DNA of 64,000 nt from Dichotomocladium elegans (taxonomy: Eukaryota; Mucoromycota; Mucoromycetes; Mucorales; Lichtheimiaceae). The notes under the pieces were generated by a model that worked only from the letters and a program-made list of their open reading frames with translations, did not search any database and was not told the DNA's origin. Each line of letters begins with the position of its first letter. Position 1 is the stretch's first letter. The stretch spans positions 1,195,501-1,259,500 of the forward strand of contig JAIXMN010000007.1 of assembly GCA_025716815.1 (NCBI GenBank), read 5' to 3'. This document shows, piece by piece, positions 48,378 through 60,929 of this stretch. The position numbers and the translations under genes are program-made.

Positions 48378-48547
48378 CGGGGGCGAAGAGGAAAAAGAAA
48401 GAAAGGCAGTTACAAAATCAAACGTGCCCTTAACCCATTCACACCATTCACCCATTTAAAGGGCCGCAGTTTTTTTTCTTGCGATATCCCCCCCCATTTG
48501 AGAAGCGCGTCGGAAACAAACAGCCCCTCCACACCCCACATTTGCTC
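48378..48547. promoter_or_regulatory. Shared divergent promoter, PCM1 / NCA2
   Basis: Only 170 bp separate the start codons of two outward-facing genes, so the promoter elements must be shared or interleaved. A poly-T tract and a C run are visible; no TATA box. Confidence 0.6.
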
Positions 48548-51008
48548 ATGTCAACGTTTGTTAACGAACACGTCAACAAACTCAACTCCTCCCTCTCGAG
48601 CATCTTTCAGAATCAAGCATGTGTCAGAATTGAGCAAACAGGAGCACAGTCGCCCGAGATTGCTTTGAAGCAAAGCGACTGGAATCTATTTCTTGCTCTG
48701 GCAAGCCAATCGATCGACCTTTCTCAGAACAGCACGCTTCCGCAAATCGATAATGTCAAACATTACCTGGATTTGTACCTTTCTCAGCAATTGGACGACC
48801 GAAACTCGACCCTCGAATGGCTGTTTATTGCAAAGAGCGTCGTGGCCGTGTATGGTCAGCTGCTTGAACGTGTTCTCAATTCGACTCTTCCGCTTTCCCA
48901 ATCTATCCAATACTGGAATGGTATCTATGGCTCATCGCTCAATGAAATGTACTATGCTTTTCAGAGTAAGTTTTCTTCCATTTCGCTTGAGGCGGGTCAT
49001 CATTGGCTCATTCGACGGTTCCGCCATATGTGTATATATATATATATGTATCCTCCGTTAGCCATACCCTCGCGCGCGATATCGCTGACCATGAACACGG
49101 TGGGTGCTATGCGCGAAACCCAACTCGGCCTCGGTCACTTGCTTCGGTCGTCGGAGCATGTCCTCGCTAGTCTGTTTCCGTTGGGGAATGGTAGTCATCC
49201 GCGCACGAACCCTATGGGATTGACCACCAGACGCACTAGTCCTGTATTTCACGTATTTTCGGCAAAGCGTCCCTACATTGCGCAACTGATCCACGAAGAG
49301 GTTGGCTACAAAAAGCAGATGCTTGAGCGTCTCCGGGCACATCAGGCAACCCGCCTTGGTTTATTGATGAAAATGACGCCTCGGTTCGAGGCCGGCAAGG
49401 AGCTCGATCGGGAAATATGCAAATGCATAAAATTGATGCAATGCGTTACAGACCACTGCGAAACTGCAGATCAGCAGCAGAAGATTGATGTTCAAGGCAT
49501 CATTGGTAAGATATCTATTTCTTTCTTCTACTGTGAGAGAGAAAGAGAGAGAAAAAAGATACAGGGGGAATGAACTTGTCCTTTGCTCATATTTTGATGA
49601 TTGCAAAAGACGTTCTCCAAACATCCTCTCTTGCAAGCACTACAGATGCTGATGTTCGGAGTGCCGCAAAGGAGCTACGTGGTTTAATCGACCGCTTGGA
49701 TCGTTACAGTGTCAACTTGAATACTGTCCATGGACGATATCAGCCTCCCTCTGCGCTAGTGCGCTACTGGATCCCTGGTCTTTTCATGTACGTAGGAGGG
49801 AGAATGGTAGCCAACTACGCTTTCAATCGCAAAGATGAAATCCAAAGGTGGTTATGGGAGCTTGGCACAACCGCACGCGATTTCGCGATCAACTGGATCT
49901 GGGAGCCTATGCTTAAAGTCTGGGATACAATTCGACTCAAGGACGAGCGTCTTGGTGTACTTGGCAAAGAAGGTCTACGCAGTGACCTAGAAGCAAGTAT
50001 CTTCTTTCTCCGTAGATGTCAAAAACCCCGGGGCTGACCTAAGACCACCAGTCTCTTGAAAGAATGGTGATTCACTTTGCACAGGACCATTTTCATTTGA
50101 CCGGCGCAGAAGCCGAACAGCTGGCGATGAAGGTGCGCGAAGGAGATCTTTCTTTGGTGCTCAAAGCATACGAGCAGGAAATTAAGGTAAAATAATAGGA
50201 CGGAACAGACCCATATGTCGCATAGCGCTTTGCTAAACCTTCAACAACCACCTCCATCCCAAAAAAAATTAGAGCCCAGTCCGGAATGCCATTGCTGGTA
50301 AATTCTTCAAGCTTCCACTGACTCACTTGTCCCCAAACGCCTAGTACTAACATCGAATCCAGGCGATTTGATTCGTACCCTGCTGATTCAGGTACAAAAG
50401 ACCAAGGTGGACGTCGACCTCGCCTTGAACGCTCTAGACAAGCTGCTCAAGTCGAACGAGCTCAATTTTGCGTTCCTTGGTAAGAGCCTCAGATAATCTA
50501 TTACAGGCTGGGTCTGAGAAACCAACAGCCTATTTGCTTGCTTCTCTTAGCCGTTGCGCCTTCAATGCTTCTATCCTGGGGATCGATTTCATGGCTCAAG
50601 ACTGTTTATCAAAGCCGCACTGGGCAGCACGTTGGCAAGGTCGGGCAGCCGATACGTGAAACAATGAGGTAGGATCCTTTTCGGGCATGAGCGTCGAGTC
50701 GCTGATCTGATATTTCTTTTTTTTTTAGACGTGTTCAACGTCTCTTTGACCTTTCGCTCGTCGAAAGGCAGAATCACGAGGATCTAAAGTGTGAGAGCCA
50801 GGGCACACTTCTATGTGAGGTTCATCTTTTGCGTATTTATGCCCAGCAGCTTCCTCGGAGACGGTCGATCAGAGACCATTTCCTAGAAGATTTGCGCGAT
50901 CTTGAAGACACCCATCTTACGGTTACACAGAAGCTGAGCGTCATCAGCAGAATGAGCCGTACATGGGACTTTTTGCAACCCAAATCAGCACTTAAGGGGG
51001 AGCTATGA
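48548..51008 (+). CDS. NCA2: NCA2-family mitochondrial protein
   Basis: 639 residues from exons 48548-48965, 49062-49505, 49610-49992, 50052-50186, 50273-50297 (25 bp), 50363-50479, 50551-50668, 50729-51008. Conserved parts include [16 protein letters not shown] (first membrane helix), [18 protein letters not shown], the segment with [13 protein letters not shown] and the second helix [14 protein letters not shown] before [12 protein letters not shown]. Yeast Nca2 regulates expression of mitochondrial ATP synthase subunits 6 and 8 and sits in the mitochondrial membrane. Intron 49993-50051 uses a GC donor. The first intron is in frame and free of stops, so a retained form could be translated. 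Confidence 0.9.
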
Positions 51009-52340
51009 AGGACCGCATGTCTTTTCCATACACTTCATGTTCTAAGCGTTACGTGCAGGGATATAATTAGTATTTTCTTGCCCGTCTCTGATGTTGTCAC
51101 CGTTGCTATGGCAGCTACATGGTGATCTCCCGCCTCATCTCTCTAGCTGGCTAAAATAAAGTTCCCCTCCCCTCCCTCTCTCAAAAAGCAGACAACGTGA
51201 TTAGCTGTGTGCCATAAGGCTCTATCTAGAAATAACTCAAGCTAGCTTTATATCCTTGGTGAAAGCTGTGGAGAGCTAATCCCTATTGCCCAAGCCAGCT
51301 AGAGTAGCCGCATGTTGCTTCTAGAGCTAGCTGAATGTGTATTACACGTTGGGAGGACTTCGTTCCCTGGAAAGAAGAGCATGTATGCAGAAGTCTGGCG
51401 CACGTTGCAATTCCTCTGTGGAACCGAACCTATTACTATTGAGGAGTTTTACTGGCGGTGTTCATGTCTTTTTCTGCACCATCTTGTGACCGGGAGAAGC
51501 GTTACACGCTTTACGTAGCTGTTTCCTAGGACAAAGTTGCAGATTTTTTTCAGGCACCCACTCCTAATGATTTTTCGCGAACGTGTTCGCATTCTTGAGT
51601 CACCTCTTTCGATGGAGATAGAGCAGTACACACGCTATTACATCCTTCTCTTGACCCATCTGATGAAGATATGTAGATGGTATCCATATTAAATACCGTG
51701 GTGTGTATGCACAGCCGCTTCAGATGATGGGCAAATGCCTGGGGGTGTTGTTGTAGAGAGCCCCTGTTTTCCTTTTCTTGTATGCGGTCCTAGCATAAAC
51801 GTCATGGTCGTTTTGGAAAAATAAAATATGCAATGGTTTCCAGAAATGATCAGGAGCTTGAATGTCTTTATAGAAACAATTGTTGCTCGATAGTCGCGAT
51901 CATATGGAAGATGCTGCATTCTATTCGATAGCAATTCCGGGCAATATTTGGTATCCTCAAATATTACCCTCACTATGCCTAATTGAATCCGATATCACAT
52001 ACACATGGATTTTAGCTCAAGTAGACTAGGATCAATTTTACTTTTGTGCTATTCTCGCAAAGGTTCAAGTTTTATGAATCCCAATCGGCTAATAGAACCA
52101 TCGTATACTGTAAAACAAACGCAGCCGAGCTATGGGTCTGTTGAAAACAGCATCATGTACATAGTATCCCTTCCTTCGCCAAGGCTACAGTGCATGTCCC
52201 GACACCTTCTAATTATAGTATTGTATTACATTTACTGGCGTGGGCACCACCTCCTCGAGAACATTTTTTTTTGTTGACTTAAATAATTCGGCTCCTTCAG
52301 AAGCAACACATTTTGCTTCCCTTCCCATAGTTTGATTTCT
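51009..52340. other. Intergenic, NCA2 / kelch gene
   Basis: About 1.3 kb without a supported gene. It contains a short inverted-repeat unit (51142-51304) and several AGCTAG-type palindromes. Confidence 0.5.
51142..51304. repeat. Inverted-repeat-bounded unit (MITE-like)
   Basis: A perfect 12-bp inverted repeat (CTCTAGCTGGCT at 51142-51153, its complement at 51293-51304) bounds 163 bp of non-coding DNA. No clear target-site duplication is visible and no second copy was spotted in the window, so it may be only a chance or structural palindrome. Confidence 0.3.
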
Positions 52341-54667
52341 ATGTCGAACCCATTGCGTCCTATCATCATCTACTCTATATTGAATGCTCTTTTATTGCTC
52401 GGGGCTCTAGTTTGTGCCGAGAAAAGACCCAACACACTTGTAGGAGGTGTCTAGTACAACATCCCCCACGTTCAGCTGCCTTTGTTTATTTTCTGAACAA
52501 ATTTTAGGCTGTGCTTTGATCTCCACAAAGATCTACTGCTATGGTGGATCGACATCCGCCCTGGTTCAAAACATACTCGATGGTCCTACAAATGCTCTGC
52601 ATTCGCTCGATATATCGAGCACAATTACGAGAGATGATAACTCGTCTTCCTGGGAACCAATTATAACACCAACAAGACCTCCTTCAAATGCATTTTTCGG
52701 AATGGCTAGTGCCCCTGGGGGCGATTACTTTGTCGTAGCCGGCGGTGTGAACGGCACCCGTTCAGACATTACAACCGATTACTACTGGGTCTACAATGCT
52801 ACTGCAAACGACTGGACGACAATCCAATCCCAAAAGCGGTTAAAGTAACGTATACATACAATGCTCGAAGCAGATACAGCGAACGCAATGCGTCTCATGG
52901 GTGATCGGCTTGATGTAGATATATGAGCTCCGCCGTTTACGACAAAAAGAATAATACCAACAGCTTTTTTATATACGGTGGATACATCCAGTAAGTCATC
53001 GCTCTGGAACAATGCATAGAAAATTGGTGCTCATCAAAACCATCAAGAGTTCCTCCTTCAGGCAAAGTTGTATTCTCGGAGCAGCCTTACTTCTTCTCAT
53101 ACAGCTCTACGGGTGTAAGTTTCAGAGATATATCCTTATCCTACCGTAACCGATCTTACCTTCAGCGCCTCGACGGCATCATTCTGTCATGAAAGTCCTC
53201 AGAACACACAGGAACTGCCATGGTGGTTAATATTACTACATTGCATCCCTTCCGGGCCTATGCAGCAACGTTTCAAGGAAGCGACGGGAAATTCTACATT
53301 ACAGGCGGGAATTATGCCACTGTTTTAAATGGCGCAAGTGCACATACGCTTGTTATTATCTACCGCGAATCTCATCTCATATTAACCGTGATGGTGCTAT
53401 ACATAGACTGTAACTGATTATTTTCGCATTGACATGGGCTTTCTTCTTATCTATGATATGGTCAGCGGCTGGTCTTTTGCGAGGATCACCAACGCAGGCC
53501 CTGATGGTAGGTTTTATCATTCCATGACGCTCCGTAAGTATATATACATATATATATAGACTCTATGATATGATTGTTGCTTGCCTGTGAGCCTTACGTG
53601 TAGAATCAAATATGTAATGAAATATACAAGTCAACGACGGAAGCGTGTTGCTGTACGGAGGACGGTCGCGTAAGTCAAGACGCGCTGTTATCCTTGTGTG
53701 CGCCTTATCTACCATTAACGTTATCTTTGAAGATATTTATAATGCATCTACGAGCTTTCCTGCACCGGACTTTGCCTATGTTATGGATACAACCAAATTG
53801 CTATGGACGAACAAAACCCAAGAGATCGTTGATCGATCTGGAGGACATGCTGCAGCAGACGAGATGCAATTCGCGCGATATGGTCATTCCGGTAAAAATA
53901 ATAATATATTTTTCCGTTTTGTTCGGGCCCCTAATAACAAGAGAGGCGCTCCCATTGAAGCTGTGCTTGTTGGCGATCATGTCTTCATATTATTCGGCGT
54001 GGGGACATACACCGTGTTAGCTGATAGTTTCCTGATCTTGGATACTACCACCTGGACAATGACAAATAGCTTTCCCGGCCTGGGGTCCACAGACGGTGGA
54101 TGCTCGCCAGATGCATCTCGCTGTGAAATTGACGCTAGGCGCCTTGGTGCAGGCGCCATCGCAGGGATTGCAGTAGGATGCGCTGCAGCAGTAGGTTCAT
54201 TGTTATGGTTATGACGCACGCACATCTTTATAACTCATAAAATTGTTGTTTTGGAAGGTTGCCATAATGCTATTGACTTTGTTCTGTCTCTATCGGCGAC
54301 GAAAGCATAAGAAGCCGGGTGACGCGGCTCTCTCTGGTAAGACAATACGTACTGGGCGGGTCGATTCAATTAAAATGGATTACATTGGTAAGATGAGCGG
54401 GAACCCGTTCAACTCACTCTATTTTTTTTTTTTTTTGACCGGCCAAAAGATGACATGAAAACGAAAACGACAGACGGGCCGCTCGATTTCGGGCAGGAGA
54501 AACTTAACAGTTGCACTGCCGATACCGAATTTTCTGTCCACGCCGCAGTGAATTCTACTCAACCTTTGAGGCTCAGCCCTATTAAGCCTGATGGTCTCAC
54601 GGATTCCCCTGGTCATATGGACGGGACCACAGTGCATTTATTAACTCAAAAACCAGACGGCAACTAG
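52341..54667 (+). CDS. Kelch-repeat single-pass membrane protein
   Basis: 542 residues from 11 exons: 52341-52446, 52508-52844, 52919-52990, 53048-53112, 53203-53333, 53407-53533, 53631-53669, 53733-53891, 53946-54190, 54258-54387, 54450-54667. A signal peptide (LLLLGALVCA) leads to an extracellular kelch propeller with GG-type blades (IYCYGGST, FVVAGGVNG, FFIYGGYI, FYITGGNY, VLLYGGRS, VFILFGVG). A C-terminal helix (AIAGIAVGC, then VAIMLLTLFCLYRRRKHKK) spans the membrane, leaving about 100 cytoplasmic residues. Such proteins are common in Mucoromycota; their role is not established. Junctions are many and short, and 53113-53202 was chosen because the alternative splice leaves a TGA. Intron 53334-53406 uses a GC donor. 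Confidence 0.8.
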
Positions 54668-56454
54668 CGATCGCTGTTATTCTTGTTTGTAAAGAATCAT
54701 CATTAAATGCATTAGTTTAAACCAGCAGCTTCGGTATTATTGCTTGTTCTTGTCACATATATAGTTGCATTTTGTGCCGCCGCTCTACACCTGGATTCAA
54801 TATCGTAGTACCCTCGCGATATTACCAACCAGAGTTGCATGTGCTACAGGCTTCTTGATACATAATGGCCAAAAATAGAAGGTAAACTTGAGACGAGGCC
54901 CCGAGTCAAATGCAATGGTCGATGTCCATTGCTTTGCTACCTTATATGATTTACGTAAGCTATCTTATTGGAGCTTACCCCCCCCCCAAATTCTATAATG
55001 AAACATTACCACGCTTTGAAGCAGCAGAAGCAGCAGCTCTGGCACTAGAATCCCGTCCAGACAAGGAGTTTATACTACCCGCGCAAGTCATTTATGCTTT
55101 AGAAAACGGAGAGACATATAGGTAAACGCTCGACGCTCCTTTCCATGATAGAGACAAATGATTATAAGGCAAGAGGGTGCTTGTCATAACTATATACGTA
55201 TATAAGGGAGATATTTGAGAAAAATGGGTTTGTCCTTTATCAAACCCATCCTCGGCCTCTCTTCAATCTTCTTTCCTTGTATAAATCTTTATAATTGACT
55301 TGCTTTTCATCCAGATCGAACAGCTATGCACTGTCCTTTGTAAATTAGCAGGTCTTTACATGATTGGCAAAAGTTGCCAGCGTTTCTAATGCGCATGTCG
55401 GTAGTAAGATCTAAGGTGTGAGCCGAATGCCAAAAGAAGGTGGCTGGGTGAAAGGTCTCACCATGTGCTTCCCTTGAAAACGAGAAGAACCGGTTAAAAA
55501 GCCCAAGTTGCTCTGGAACGGAATTTACGGCTTACGGTAATGCACTCTGTTGCGTCATTTGAGATCATAATTCAGGGACACAAGTTCAATGTACGCCCAG
55601 CGGTGTGAAATGGTTCGCTTGTGTTGATCGCGCGTAGCTCTTTCTAGACGACAACCATTCCATACTTGTCTGAAAGGAGAATTCAAGATCGGAGATATGC
55701 CATTCGGCACGATATCTTCCTACACACATGTATAGCAGCAGTAATAAGCGGCGATCAGTTACCCTTCTGTTTGCTTTTTCTTTCTTATTGACGTTATATC
55801 CGTCAATCCTGTTGTTTCAGTCAGCAGCCCTATCTTTTGGTGCAACAGTCGGCCACTTTTTTACGGTGTTCAGACCATGTAAGCCGCCTCAACATTAGTC
55901 AGGAGCTACTCCTCGATTTGGATAATTCCTCAGTTCAGCATGGTTCAAGAATTTGAGAGCGCACATAGCGTTTTTATCAAGCTTAGGTCATGGACCATGA
56001 AGGCTCTCACAGCAAGTAAAAAGCGAAAGCGCCGCTTTTGCGTGAAAGTAAATAACACAATACTTTTCAATCAATGTCATAGCTCAGCATATATTTTCTA
56101 CCGCGATCTTCTTGATGACCAGTGCTACTCAGTTGAAATCATTGACCCGATTGCTTGTACCAGCGGGCGGCGAAAAAAGCCCCCCCCAAATTGAATTATG
56201 TGCGTAACGAAACTCGGGAAATACCCCCCTTCCCCCGCGCCCGTGAGGAGAAACGAGACCAGCTTTTGCGCATAAACGCATTTAAAAATGTCGACACGAG
56301 ATTCAAAAAGTAAACTTACGTACAGCGCTTTTAGGATCCGCAATTCATTTCGATTTTTAATAACAAAAAACGCAAAGCATCTTCAAGTAGTACTCGATCG
56401 ACGACTAATTCCAGTCCACAAGCCGGTTCGCCACCCATCTCCAGGGACTTACTA
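54668..56454. other. Intergenic or unresolved, kelch / cullin
   Basis: No firm gene. A 71-codon frame (54910-55125) has a protein-like half (FEAAEAAALALESRP) ending at a possible donor, but no partner exon was found. A second frame at 55940-56194 is also orphan. The stretch 56335-56454 is in frame with the cullin start, opens right after a TTTTAG acceptor-like site and reads KKRKASSSSTRSTTN; it may be cullin exon sequence. Confidence 0.4.
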
Positions 56455-57733
56455 ATGACTCCAGCACCTATGATTGTCGACAGCGATGCTACCCATACCC
56501 TTGGCATATTTCGGCGTCGGGCGACTTTCCAGTTCGCTATAAAGAATTTGACGTGTAAGTTGATAGGTCTGTCACACTTCTGTGCTTATCAACTGAAATG
56601 ATAAAACCAAAAAAAAGACATCCAAAAGACCGAGCTGTCCGAACACCAGTTCGAGCACAGCTGGGAGAAATTAAGACGAGTCCTATACATGATATTTCAC
56701 AGAGAAAAAGTTGAATTGAGCCTGCAGCAGGCATATGAGGTAGGCTTTTCTAAATGGGAATGTATGGTCCCTTGAAAAAAGTTTCTGTTTTGCATAGGCA
56801 TGCGATACCATGTGTCAGTACTGCAAGGCAGAAGAAGTGTATGTCCGGCTCAAGAATGAATTATCACTGCATGTGAAGAAGATTAAGGAACACTTGCTGT
56901 GGTAAGAATGTTATTTATCTCATCAATGACATCTTCTGAATACACCCACATGCACTGTCCTCTTCTCCAACAGCATTCAGACCAAAGAAGAGGAGGCATT
57001 TGTTGCTAGTCTGTCTCAGCAATGGCTGAAGTTTTCCACTGCATTGGTCAGAAACTTTTGTTACTAGCCATATTCTTTTCTCATTGGTTGGCTTAATGTG
57101 TTCTGCCTGCAGATACTCATTCGAAATGTCTTCATCGAGTTCGATCGTCGCTATCTTATGCAACACACCTGTTTTGCATCCTTGATGTAAGGATGATACC
57201 ATGAGGAAGGAAGGAAGGAAGGAGGGAGGGATTTGAGCTAAGATTTGAAATGTTAGTGACTTTGGACAAAAAATGTTCAAAGAGAATGTCATGGGGGACG
57301 AGCAATTGTGCTCATCCGCAGTCTCTGAAATTTTATTGCTGATAAAACAGGAACGGTAAGCTGGCATAAGGCACCCAGGAAACTTACCACTGACCTTTCA
57401 TACGCGTTTCAAAGCGATGGTGCCCTTGTAGATAAAGCGATGTTATGCAACTTAATCACGATGCTGTTTGACCTGGACCTATACAATCAATTATTTGAAC
57501 CAGCCTTCTTGGAGGATACGCGAATATACTATAAGGAGGAGGCTTCCCGATTACTCTTGAGTCGGAGAATCCCAGACTATTTGACTCATGTCGATGAAAG
57601 GGTTTGCCAGGAAACCGTGCATAGAATCGAGGATTATCTGAAAATGAGTACGAGGATCCCGCTCATGAGAACGGTCAGAAACGAAATGATATATGAGAAA
57701 ATGGATGAGATCTTAAGAAGAGGTAAGGCTTTA

Positions 57734-57765
<32 letters not shown>

Positions 57766-59731
57766 CTAAGCATAACTTTTATCATAGGCTTTGATGGGAT
57801 GATGGACAGATCTGAAAAAGAACCATTAAGGATTCTTTATGACATCGTCCGTAGCACCAAGTACGTTGACCCTCTACGAAATGCTTTCGCAAACTATATC
57901 AAGGTAGAGAACTCTACATCCCCGAGAAGGATCAAAACTGACGCTTGTTTCTATTTAAAAGGAGCGCGGAACTGAGATGATTCGGGACACGAAGAAAGAC
58001 TCTTCAATGATCATGACAATAATATCCTTCAAAGAAAAAATCGATGGGTTCTGCACAGATTGCTTCTCAGAAAACGAAACATTTTTCAATTCCGCCAAAG
58101 AAAACTTCGAGACATTTGTAAACAGCCGAAGAAGCAGGCCTGCTGAGTTACTTGCAAAAGTCATGGACACTAAGCTTCGAACAGCATCTAAAGTAAGTCA
58201 ATCCATGTATATGGGACAAACGCCTCACGTTCTTTAAAAAGAGCGATGCACACGCCGTTGAGTCTACCCTGGATAAACTTTTGTCCGTCTTTCGCTATCT
58301 ACAAGGTCAGTCATTGGAAACGGAGTTCAGAGGATAGAAAGTTCACCTTGTAGCCAGAAAGAGATACCTTTGAGGCTTTCTATAGGCGGTACCTATCTAA
58401 ACGCCTTCTCCTCGGGCGGAATATCTCCGAGGATATCGAAAGGAGAGTCCTTTATAAACTAAAGTCTGGTGAGCTGTAATCTAAGAGACAATTATGCTCA
58501 TTCTAACTGCCTTTTCAATATGCAGAATGCGGCGCTGGATTCACAAAAAACATGGAGTCTATGTTCAAAGATGTGGAGATATCGAGAGACCTTCAAGCTC
58601 TCTTTCGAGTGTGTGATAGTAACCGAAATGATTCTTGAAGTTTAAGTGCTTAATTATAATTGTAGGTCTCAAGCGAATATCCCTCCCTGGGAAACGTTGC
58701 GTTCAATGTCAATATTCTTGCGCAAGGAGTATGGCCGAGTTATACCTTATGCGACATCTATCTACCATCCTATGTATGGAAATATATGGACCTTATCAAG
58801 TAACTCTGATTAACCGGTAGCAGATGGTAGAATATCAAAAAGCTTTTGAACGATTTTACACGTCAAAATTCAGAGGACGGCGCTTGATCTGGCAGAACTT
58901 CTTGTCATCATGCACGATAAAAGCGTGCTTCGCCGCAGGAACAAAAGAGATCAACGTCAACCTTCTCCAGACAGCTGTATTACTGCTTTTCAACGAGTTC
59001 GACATGCTGCCATACGCCGAGATTGTCGCTGCAACCGGAATTGGTGGGTTAATCATTCGATCTTTCTCAAGTCTGCGCTTCGGGTGTTGATTAAAATTTT
59101 CATCGTGTAGATGACAAGGATTTGAAACGTGTCTTGGAGTCGCTGGTCTGCGGTCAGCACAAGCTACTGCTGAGGAAAGGAAGCACTGGCGACGACGATC
59201 CCGAAATATCAGTACTTGACAGCTTCACATATAATTCGGCGTTTACGTCTTCTTCGGGCAAAGTCAAGATCATTATGCCACAGTACGACCAAGCAAACCA
59301 TGAACGCAAGTCAACAGTGACAAAGGTGTTGATCGACAGACAGCATCAGGTACGGAGCACAGAGCATTCAACTTGAACAAAATAGATGAAACTTCCCCGT
59401 CTTTTCTTTTCTTTTCTTTTTTTTTTAGCTTGAAGCAGCCATCGTGCGTATAATGAAAAATAAGAAAAAGCTGTCTCATGAGATGCTCACGAAGGAGCTA
59501 GCAACCCAAGTTTCCTTCCGGGTAGAGGTAAAGCCGAAAGTAAAGCAAGGTCGGAATCATGGTCTGAATCTTTCCCTCCTATAGGCGGTTGATTTAAAGA
59601 AGAGGATTGAGTCCCTAATTGAGAAGTAAGCTAAATTACCTCTATTACGCTTGATTATGTACTTATACCCAAACCTCAGAGAGTATCTGGGCCGCGACAA
59701 CGACGATACCAGCACCTATGTGTATCTCTAA
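56455..59731 (+). CDS. CUL4-type cullin
   Basis: 747 residues from the ATG at 56455, close to CUL4 length. 18 exons: 56455-56554, 56618-56739, 56798-56901, 56974-57046, 57113-57186, 57257-57355, 57415-57722, 57788-57903, 57962-58192, 58242-58305, 58358-58468, 58526-58608, 58666-58773, 58824-59043, 59111-59349, 59429-59527, 59585-59625, 59680-59731. Cullin repeats, the ERDTFEAFYRRYLSKRLL block, LKSECGAGFTKNMESMFKD, and the neddylation helix IVRIMKNKKKLSHE (acceptor Lys in RIMK) are present; the end is KKRIESLIEKEYLGRD...TYVYL. LESLVCGQHKLL and VDLKKRIESLI favour CUL4 over CUL1 or CUL3. CUL4 scaffolds DDB1-type ubiquitin ligases in repair and replication. The true start may lie upstream, since an in-frame Lys/Ser-rich stretch begins at 56335. 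Confidence 0.9.
57737..57764 (+). repeat. (AT)n microsatellite in a cullin intron
   Basis: About 14 AT units filling much of the 65-bp intron 57723-57787. Confidence 0.9.
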
Positions 59732-60205
59732 TCTTGATATCTATACACCATTTCCCAGCGTCGCATGCATGGAATAAGATGGTTACGCAAAAGGCTCGGT
59801 AGAACTCATCCCTATCATACTTTTTTTTCGATATAAAAGAATTGGTCATGAAAAGCGGGATCTCTTATAGCCATCATTAAGGTGATTGCAGGTATATGAA
59901 CCGCTGTCTATAAGTCTATCTTAGTAGCTCGTATCATATGCAATACCTTAGCATAATAATACCTCAACCACTATCATCCTTGATCTCACAGGGCAGCCAA
60001 CTCTTTTAAATCGCTAGGAAGATGTCAAAGCGTGGTTGTTTGAATGACGATGAAATGGGAGCTTTTACATCTCCCTCGAGACAGCAAAATACCAAAGAAT
60101 ATTGCTTGCCATGTAGTGTCGGCGTTGGGTACAGCGTGTATGTATTTTATGCACAAGAATATATTATCTTTTAAAAGGGGTTCGGAGTCCAAGGCAAGAT
60201 GAGCT
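59732..60205. other. Convergent spacer, cullin / myosin light chain
   Basis: Facing 3' ends; no gene seen. Confidence 0.5.
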
Positions 60206-60929
60206 TTACACGCCATGCTTGAGTACTCTTACAAAATCCTTATAATCAAAATTGCCGTTCTCATCGATAGATGTGCCCTTAAACATTATATCGACCTAAT
60301 TCAAGATTGTAGTGATCAGTGATATTGGCTGTCTCGGATTCAATAATAATAAAAAATAACCTCTTCATCTGTGAAACGATCGCCCATCGTTGTCATGCAT
60401 TCTCGTAAAAAGTCAGCATTGATTTTCCCCGTACCGTATTCGTCAAAGGATGAAAACGCTTCCAGGATAACATGCTCCGGGTCAGTGCCGGTCAACTTTT
60501 CAGCCATGAGCGTTAAAAACACCATCAGGTTGATACCCGATCGCGGTCCTTCGCTCAGCATGCGCTCGATTTGTTCAGGCGTTGGATTTTGACCTGCAAG
60601 CCGATATGAGAAAAAAAAATGTATGCATTTTCCTCACATTTTTTTTTTACCCAAATTTTCATAGATCGTCTCAAGATCTTCTTGGCATACAAATCCATCG
60701 CCATTGATGTCCATCATGTAAAAAGCTCTTTGAAATTCTTCCATTTGCTGAGGGTCGAGCATAGCAAATACATTCGAGTTCTGTCGGACATTTCGTGATT
60801 TGGGCTTTCGTAGAGGTTGCTATCAGGTACGTGGTCCGAGGGCGATGTATGCATAGTTTAGAACTTTTTCTTTTCTATCTCTCTCTCTCTCTCTCTCGGG
60901 TTGCGTAAAGGGGGACTTACAGTCGTCAT
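60206..60929 (-). CDS. Myosin II regulatory light chain
   Basis: 166 residues, the usual RLC length. Minus-strand exons: 60929-60921 (ATG plus two codons), 60819-60651, 60593-60361, 60295-60206. The N-terminus [18 protein letters not shown] aligns with animal RLC KRPQRATSNVFAMF: the Ser19 equivalent is kept, the Thr18 equivalent is Asn. EF-hand 1 ([12 protein letters not shown]) has all calcium ligands. [25 protein letters not shown] and FVRVLKHGV complete the match. It binds the neck of type II myosin for cytokinesis and contraction. The intron after TDEE has a weak donor (GTTATT). Confidence 0.95.

Noticed and set aside
53115..53160. Splice 53114/53166 in the kelch gene
   Set aside because: It leaves an in-frame TGA; the donor at 53113 with the acceptor at 53202 removes it and restores the frame, so I did not call a pseudogene.
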